Assembly: GCA_002780805.1 (NCBI GenBank)
Contig: PEUD01000054.1
Location: 1 to 5,032 of the forward strand
Source of the DNA: Candidatus Omnitrophica bacterium CG02_land_8_20_14_3_00__42_8
GTDB taxonomy: Bacteria; Omnitrophota; Gorgyraeia; Gorgyraeales; Gorgyraeaceae
Length of the DNA stretch: 5,032 nucleotides
Reading direction: 5' to 3'
Shown piece after piece: positions 1 to 3,907 of this stretch. Below the pieces are notes generated by a model. That model was not told where the DNA came from. It searched no databases and saw only the letters and a list, made by a program, of their open reading frames with translations. How positions within the stretch are numbered: the stretch's first letter is position 1; the number at the start of each line of letters is the position of its first letter. A program made the position numbers and the translations under genes.

Positions 1-1
1 T

Positions 2-652
2 GAACCGGTTAAGGCCATGCTGGTAAGGGCAGCTACATTTTTACCTACTTTGATAGGTATATTGGTAATACTTGTAATAGGGTGGATTGTAGCGGCTGTA
101 TTAAAGAATGTGGTAGTGAAGTTATTGAAGATAATACAATTTGATACTGCCAGCGAAAAATCAGGGCTTTCTGATGTTTTAAGAAAGGGCGGCATAAAGA
201 ATACTCTTTCAGAATTAATTGGCGGGCTCATCTATTGGATAGTGATGCTTCTTGTGTTCATGGCTGCTTTGAATGCGCTTGGCATGACAGTTGTGGCGTC
301 CCTATTGGATAAGGTCATACTTTATATACCGAATGTCATCGCTGCTATTTTTATAATTACCCTCGGTATATTTTTCGCGAGCGTTATAGGTTCGATCGTT
401 ATGACCGCTTCCATGAATGCGGGCATAAAACAGTCAAAATTACTGAGCCAGGTGACACAGACCGTGATAGTGATATTCGCGGCTATCATGACCCTGGAAC
501 AGTTGAACATAGCTACTGCGATATTGAGTACAACTGTTACGATTTTACTCGGAGCCATAGGCCTGGCGGTTGCGATTGCAGTCGGCCTTGGTTCAAAGGA
601 TATAGCCGGGAAGCTGATGCAGGAATTGCTGGATAATCTAAAAAGAAAATAG
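2..652 (+). CDS. Small MscS-like / conserved-TM-helix membrane protein (5' end cut by window)
   Basis: Likely an inner-membrane protein of the family annotated as mechanosensitive ion channel or conserved TM helix repeat (PF05552-like, CmpX-like). Numbered from the ATG at 17 it has 211 residues and about five hydrophobic segments, near 9-29, 67-89, 104-128, 147-165 and 170-193. The last segment is rich in Gly and Ala and ends in AVGLGSKDIAGKLM, which resembles the pore helix (TM3) of MscS. The protein ends 20 residues later with a basic tail, so the cytoplasmic beta and alpha/beta domains of true MscS are absent. It looks internally duplicated: LPTLIGILVILVIG at 9 and IPNVIAAIFIITLG at 104 open two similar halves. 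The frame is open from base 2, and no good ribosome binding site precedes the ATG at 17, so the real start probably lies upstream. An intrinsic terminator follows the stop. Membrane location is well supported; channel activity is family inference only. Confidence 0.75.
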   Translation, partial: EPVKAMLVRAATFLPTLIGILVILVIGWIVAAVLKNVVVKLLKIIQFDTASEKSGLSDVLRKGGIKNTLSELIGGLIYWIVMLLVFMAALNALGMTVVASLLDKVILYIPNVIAAIFIITLGIFFASVIGSIVMTASMNAGIKQSKLLSQVTQTVIVIFAAIMTLEQLNIATAILSTTVTILLGAIGLAVAIAVGLGSKDIAGKLMQELLDNLKRK

Positions 653-676
653 TTATCGATCAGTATTTTTTAATAT

Positions 677-718
677 ACCCCGTCCGCTGCGTTTTAGTAG
701 CGGACGGGGTTTTTGTTT
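677..718 (+). terminator. Intrinsic (Rho-independent) terminator
   Basis: A perfect inverted repeat has left arm 678-688 (CCCCGTCCGCT) and right arm 699-709 (AGCGGACGGGG). It is extended by an A-T pair at 677/710 and has a 10-base loop. A T-rich tail follows (five T at 710-714, then GTTT). It starts 25 bases after the stop codon of the membrane-protein gene and should end that transcript. There is no A-run on the left side, so it is not expected to work for the other strand. Confidence 0.93.
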
Positions 719-745
719 GCAAATATAAAGGGCGCTTTGTATAAT
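717..745 (+). promoter_or_regulatory. Predicted sigma70-type promoter of the pseudopilin gene
   Basis: The -10 box TATAAT at 740-745 matches the consensus perfectly. The hexamer TTGCAA at 717-722 matches four of six bases of TTGACA, and the spacer is exactly 17 bases. Transcription would start near 751-753, immediately before the ATG at 754. The -35 box overlaps the T tail of the upstream terminator, so the two signals are packed together and would insulate the units. No operator was recognised. The prediction assumes a standard housekeeping sigma factor. Confidence 0.65.
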
Positions 746-747
746 AA

Positions 748-751
748 GAGG
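748..751 (+). promoter_or_regulatory. GAGG ribosome-binding-like motif, unusually close to the start
   Basis: GAGG lies only two bases before the ATG at 754, closer than the usual 5-9 base spacing. An in-frame TAA at 745-747 prevents any start further upstream. A later start would remove the basic prepilin leader, so ATG 754 is retained. Given the predicted transcription start near 752, this motif may not be fully present in the mRNA and translation may be leaderless. Confidence 0.35.
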
Positions 752-753
752 AT

Positions 754-843
754 ATGAGAAAAGACAGGGGCATAGCACTAATTCTTGTTATCAGCATACT
801 GGCTGTTACAGGCATAATGGCATTGTCTTTCGCATTCACGATG
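754..843 (+). other. Prepilin-type N-terminal signal and membrane helix of the pseudopilin
   Basis: Residues 1-6 form a short basic leader ending in Gly, the expected cleavage site for prepilin peptidase (GspO/PilD). The mature protein would begin IALIL. The helix from about residue 7 to 29 is continuous and hydrophobic. Glu at +5, needed by major pseudopilins for register in the filament, is replaced by Leu (residue 11). This fits GspK, which sits at the tip. Confidence 0.85.
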
Positions 844-3800
844 AGGCTGGATCTTAAAGCCGCGGCTAATTATTTGGAATCCACAAGGGCGTCTTACCTC
901 GGCCAGGCAGGCATTACATATGCCCAGCAGATTTTAGAAGAAGATAACAGAGATATAGATAGTTTTGAAGACAAGTGGCACTCCATTTTTACAGGCAGTG
1001 ATGTGGATAATGATGGAGACGGCCAGGCTGATTCAAAATGGATAAATGTTTACAATGACCAAGGGGATACTATAGGAAGATATGCTGTTTTGGTGAGGGA
1101 TGAAACCAGTTTTCTTGATATAAACCTGGCTTATAAACATAATCTTTCGCCTCTAAAGGTTACAGAAGGATGGATGCCGTACGAGCTGGACCTGAAAAAA
1201 TTTCTGGACTCTTTGGAATTAAAAGACCCGGATAAGATTTATGAAGACATCCTTAGTTTCAGATATGGGCCTGACGGCCAGCCCGGCGAAATGGGCGTGG
1301 ATGATAATCAAAATCAGAGAATCCTGGATTCCGACGGAATAGACAATAATGTGGACGGTATTATAGACGAGGCAGCTGAAGGCATAGATGAACCAATGGA
1401 GTATAACCCGTTTAATCTTTACGGAGATGACAAGGCATTTGAAACGCCGTTTGAAATAAGTAAGATCAAATCCATCACGAGACAGGACCTTCAGAAACTA
1501 TACGCTTATATAACAACTTATTCTATTGATAGGAATATAGACGTGGAAGGGAGGTTAAAAAATAATATAAATTCCATGGATGCCCAGGCCCTCGCGATAT
1601 TGCTTCAGGATGCCGGCGTAAGAGATCCTTTTCAGAAAGCGGTTAATATAATAGACGGCCGCGATGATGATTTCAGCCAGAGTGTCATGCCGAAATTATA
1701 TAATAGGCTGTCTGCTGTAAATAGAGGCCCTGCCGGAGATTGGATATGGAAGGGAAATTGTTATCAAAGCGATGTGAAAGACGGCCTGCCATATACCGTT
1801 ACCTGGGTCAATCTGCCGGAAGGTGAATATTATATAGGCATATTCGGAGTAAAGGATGAGCTTGTAGGAGATGTGACTGTAAATGATCTGACTCAAAATT
1901 CCGTGAAACACGGAGAGATATTAAGAATAGGGCCTGTTTCGTTTGAGAATAGGATCTTGAATTTATCTATTGCAAATAGTTCAGAAAATCCGTGTTATTT
2001 TTCTTATCTGGAATTATATCCCAGGCTTGGACAGCAGAATTTCAACGTAACAGAAATAAGCGGCGTGGAAGGCATAAGGATTAATGAGATAATGGTAAGG
2101 CCTGTTGTTTCCAGAAGCGTTTTCAGCGGTCAGGCCCCGGGTGGAGATTGGACATGGCAGAGCGGCTTCTATCAGAATAATGAGCCTAAGGGAGGCAAAA
2201 CAGGAGAGGGCGAATGGACATGGAAGGATGTTCGTGACGGTAAATATTATATCAGGTTATTTGCAGGTGCAAGCGGTCAGGAGATAGGCGATGTAGAAAT
2301 AGGAGGTTCTCGTTCGGCCAATGCGATGGACGGAGATTTGTTCGGAGGCGGGAAACCCATTAATGTTTCAGGCGGAAAACTTACCATAAGGATCCAGAAT
2401 AACAGGGAATCGGGATCTGCTTATTTCAAGTCAATAGAACTTAGCCAGGAGCCTGACGGGGAATACATAGAGCTGATAAATCTTACGCCGAGAGAAGTGA
2501 ATCTGGGCGGCTGGACTGTGGAAGGGCCCAGCAAGGAAGGGTGGCCTGCCACGATTCCTCTCGGGACAGCAATCGGCCCGCATGAACACCTTGTGCTTTG
2601 CGTTGATAAAGACGATGCGCAAAATGGAATAAACAATAACGGCATATCATTTATTTCAATATGGGGCAAAGAAAAATCCACGGCTTTACATTTTTTAAGA
2701 ACCATTACTCCTAACTCTGATTTATTGAGCAACGATTCTTTTATAGGAGGGAATTTTATAACGCTTAAAGACCCTATGGGCCACATTGTAGATAAACAGG
2801 AATATTTCATCGGCAATGTATCTGATTACAGGGCTTTGGAAAAATCAGACCCGAGCTATGTCATAGATTCAAATAATAACGGCGTGTCTGATAACTGGTA
2901 TGCGTCTATCGCAAAAAAAGGAGGCACTCCCGGCCTTCCGAATGACAATGACGGCATGAAGGAAAAAATAGGAGAAGAGATTATAGAGCATTATGATACG
3001 GAAGTTAATATAAAAAATAAAAGTTTTTCGTCTATCGGAGAAATCGTTTTTATTCCGCTCGGGATCGAACCATGGAGGACTATACCTTTGGAAGATGTCG
3101 CGAAGATAGCGGACAGGCTTATTGTATTCGGAGTCAGGCTGGAGGCGGAAAATCATATTGTGAAAGGCAGAGAGGGAGGGTGGAAGGTCGTTCAAAGGGC
3201 AGCCCCTTTTACTGACTGGTGCGAGAGCGGAAAGAAAGATTCAATAGGCACGTGGAAATGGGAAGCCATGGACGGTTTGAAAAATGGATATTATAAATTA
3301 AAAGTATTTGGAGAAGAAGGGGAGGCAATAGCCATATCAATGCATCTTGCGAATGATGTGTGGACGGCCTTTACTCCCGGGTTGACTCCCGGACCTGACG
3401 GCGGGATAGTATTCGGGAATATAGAAATAGGAACCGCTAGCGGCATATCCGCGCCGAACAATACTTTGGAAATAAAAGTAAAAAATGCTTCAGAGACAGG
3501 CGCGGCGCATTTTGATTTTATAATGCTGGATCCGGAGAATGCTTCATATGGAAGGATAAATATAAACACAGCTTCCAAGAAAGTCCTCGGCGCTTTACCC
3601 GGCATAGACGATGACATAGCGGATAATATTATTAATAACAGGATTTTTGGAAATAAAAACGGCCTTAATTTAGGTATAGGCGATCTTATTGCTGCAGGCG
3701 CGCTTGGTTCAAGCGATGCAGATAAAAAAAACAGATTCAAACGGATCTCAAACCTTGTCACTGTGCATTCCGGATGCTATAGGATTATTGTCACAGGCCA

Positions 3801-3861
3801 GATCCTGGAAAAAGGCAAGGTCCTCGCCGAAAAGAAAATCTGGGCGGTATTCGAGCGTTAA
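754..3861 (+). CDS. Giant GspK-type minor pseudopilin with lamin-tail and CBM-like insertions
   Basis: Predicted tip pseudopilin of a type II secretion (or related type IV filament) machine, anchored in the inner membrane and projecting into the periplasm. The N-terminus MRKDRG followed by a hydrophobic helix (7-29) is a type III/prepilin-peptidase signal. Position +5 after Gly6 is Leu, not Glu, as expected for GspK. Next come the GspK-like DETSFLDIN (116-124), acidic calcium-type loops (85-93, 197-205), a SAM-like region (about 232-306, PFEISKIKSITRQDL then NNINSMDA), CBM-like unit A (328-424), a lamin-tail domain (440-735) holding unit B (463-565), a FSSIGEI segment (757-764), unit C (about 795-926) and a GspK-like tail (932-1035, RININTA, helix-hairpin-helix, ending AEKKIWAVFER). 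Typical GspK proteins have about 300-350 residues; this one has 1035. No other secretion gene is in view and the gene has its own promoter. The GspK-family call is firm; the binding role of the insertions is inference. Confidence 0.88.
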   Translation: MRKDRGIALILVISILAVTGIMALSFAFTMRLDLKAAANYLESTRASYLGQAGITYAQQILEEDNRDIDSFEDKWHSIFTGSDVDNDGDGQADSKWINVYNDQGDTIGRYAVLVRDETSFLDINLAYKHNLSPLKVTEGWMPYELDLKKFLDSLELKDPDKIYEDILSFRYGPDGQPGEMGVDDNQNQRILDSDGIDNNVDGIIDEAAEGIDEPMEYNPFNLYGDDKAFETPFEISKIKSITRQDLQKLYAYITTYSIDRNIDVEGRLKNNINSMDAQALAILLQDAGVRDPFQKAVNIIDGRDDDFSQSVMPKLYNRLSAVNRGPAGDWIWKGNCYQSDVKDGLPYTVTWVNLPEGEYYIGIFGVKDELVGDVTVNDLTQNSVKHGEILRIGPVSFENRILNLSIANSSENPCYFSYLELYPRLGQQNFNVTEISGVEGIRINEIMVRPVVSRSVFSGQAPGGDWTWQSGFYQNNEPKGGKTGEGEWTWKDVRDGKYYIRLFAGASGQEIGDVEIGGSRSANAMDGDLFGGGKPINVSGGKLTIRIQNNRESGSAYFKSIELSQEPDGEYIELINLTPREVNLGGWTVEGPSKEGWPATIPLGTAIGPHEHLVLCVDKDDAQNGINNNGISFISIWGKEKSTALHFLRTITPNSDLLSNDSFIGGNFITLKDPMGHIVDKQEYFIGNVSDYRALEKSDPSYVIDSNNNGVSDNWYASIAKKGGTPGLPNDNDGMKEKIGEEIIEHYDTEVNIKNKSFSSIGEIVFIPLGIEPWRTIPLEDVAKIADRLIVFGVRLEAENHIVKGREGGWKVVQRAAPFTDWCESGKKDSIGTWKWEAMDGLKNGYYKLKVFGEEGEAIAISMHLANDVWTAFTPGLTPGPDGGIVFGNIEIGTASGISAPNNTLEIKVKNASETGAAHFDFIMLDPENASYGRININTASKKVLGALPGIDDDIADNIINNRIFGNKNGLNLGIGDLIAAGALGSSDADKKNRFKRISNLVTVHSGCYRIIVTGQILEKGKVLAEKKIWAVFER
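1006..1032 (+). other. Calcium-type acidic loop 1 (DxDxDGxxD)
   Basis: Residues 85-93 read DNDGDGQAD, a perfect DxDxDGxxD loop of the EF-hand/dockerin/thrombospondin-3 kind. It lies just after the N-terminal helix and before the DETSFLDIN strand. Known GspK structures bind calcium, which makes metal binding plausible here, but the site is predicted from the pattern alone. Confidence 0.6.
1342..1368 (+). other. Calcium-type acidic loop 2 (DxNxDGxxD)
   Basis: Residues 197-205 read DNNVDGIID and match DxNxDGxxD. They lie in a longer acidic stretch (about 183-213) that also contains DSDG at 192-195 and ends in EGIDEP. The stretch falls between two parts of the GspK SAM-like region, in the position of the family's usual loop. 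Metal binding is inferred. Confidence 0.55.
1735..2025 (+). repeat. CBM-like beta-sandwich unit A (residues 328-424)
   Basis: First of three divergent protein repeats. It opens with GDWIWKGNCY, has the central strand pattern PEGEYYIGIFG, and closes with ILNLSIANSS...CYFSYLELYP. The order of an aromatic opening, a G-x-Y-Y strand, an alternating hydrophobic strand and a final F-x-x-L/I-x-L strand resembles jelly-roll carbohydrate-binding modules (CBM6/35-like). It alone carries two cysteines (336, 414). Ligand and fold are not established. Confidence 0.5.
2140..2448 (+). repeat. CBM-like beta-sandwich unit B, nested in the LTD (residues 463-565)
   Basis: Second copy of the repeat. It opens GGDWTWQSGFY, echoes it at GEWTW (486-490), continues DGKYYIRLFAG with IGDVEIGG, and ends KLTIRIQNN...AYFKSIELSQ. 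It matches unit A strand for strand (VGDVTV against IGDVEI, YFSYLEL against YFKSIEL). It lies entirely between the first and second conserved parts of the LTD, so it is a nested insertion rather than a separate domain in series. Confidence 0.55.
2866..2892 (+). other. Calcium-type acidic loop 3 (DxNxNGxxD)
   Basis: Residues 705-713 read DSNNNGVSD and match the DxNxNGxxD loop pattern. They lie near the end of the LTD, before GGTPGLPN. Asn-rich loops of this form are common in secreted, calcium-stabilised bacterial proteins. Binding is inferred from the pattern only. Confidence 0.5.
3136..3531 (+). repeat. CBM-like beta-sandwich unit C (about residues 795-926)
   Basis: Third copy and the most complete. 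It begins RLEAENHIVKG, which resembles the usual LEAE first strand of CBM6/CBM35 modules. It then has DWCESG and GTWKWE, the central strand NGYYKLKVFGEEG, and the closing NTLEIKVKNAS...AAHFDFIMLDP. The last part aligns with IRIQNN...AYFKSIELSQ of unit B. A Pro/Gly-rich stretch (about 874-887) makes it longer than A and B. The CBM-like fold is an inference from this pattern. Confidence 0.5.
3547..3858 (+). other. GspK-like C-terminal helix-hairpin-helix and tail (residues 932-1035)
   Basis: RININTASKKVLGALPGIDD with the following ADNIINNR helix is the helix-hairpin-helix-like element found in GspK (ININTA...VL.ALPGI...A..I...R). It is followed by FGNK and IGDLIAAGAL, then the final strands VTVHSGCYRIIVTGQ and AEKKIWAVFER, which match the usual end of GspK. 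Its presence about 600 residues after the N-terminal core shows that the extra domains are internal to a GspK frame, not a C-terminal fusion. Confidence 0.75.
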
Positions 3862-3898
3862 GTTTACACTCTGACAATGTCAGTTTGTCAACTTATTT

Positions 3899-3903
3899 GG
3901 GAG
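3899..3903 (+). promoter_or_regulatory. Shine-Dalgarno of mnmE
   Basis: GGGAG ends four bases before the ATG at 3908. A second in-frame ATG at 3917 would have a spacing of 13. The first is preferred, although both give a protein that begins normally just before the conserved DTIAAISTPIGEGGI. Confidence 0.6.
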
Positions 3904-3907
3904 AATA

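Larger units (their letters stand above)
2071..2958 (+). other. Lamin-tail (LTD) domain split by an insertion (residues 440-735)
   Basis: The first LTD strand is GIRINEIMVRP at 440-450. The next conserved part, EYIELINLTPREVNLGGW, is at 570-587, followed by an IGPHEHLVLCVD strand near 607-618, a FITLKDPMGHIVDKQEY strand at 668-684 and a GGTPGLPN ending at 723-730. In ordinary LTDs the first two parts are separated by a short loop, but here about 120 residues intervene. LTDs are immunoglobulin-like folds often found in secreted bacterial proteins, where their role is poorly known. The assignment is by motif recognition. Confidence 0.7.

Noticed and set aside
17..19. ATG at 17 as the true start of the first gene
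   Set aside because: The frame is open to the window edge and no good Shine-Dalgarno precedes this ATG, so a start upstream of the window is more likely, though it cannot be proved here.
3726..3732. A_AAA_AAC slippery-type heptamer near the 3' end of the pseudopilin gene
   Set aside because: A -1 shift would meet a stop after about 16 codons and remove the conserved GspK tail; no clear stimulatory hairpin follows, and A-rich Lys-Asn codons are expected by chance in this composition.
3291..3761. Long minus-strand reading frame opposite the pseudopilin C-terminal region
   Set aside because: It mirrors a strongly supported coding region, has no recognisable domain and no clear ribosome binding site; the same applies to the minus-strand frames at 2421-2816 and 2869-3195.
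3689..3874. Plus-strand 61-codon frame overlapping the end of the pseudopilin gene
   Set aside because: It overlaps the conserved GspK tail in another frame, has no recognisable product, and stops before mnmE; it is best explained as chance.
3862..3907. Small inverted repeats CTGAC-AAT-GTCAG (3871-3883) and TGACAA...TTGTCA (3872-3890) after the pseudopilin stop
   Set aside because: Stems are only five to six pairs and no T-run follows, so they do not make a convincing terminator; an operator role cannot be supported from one copy.
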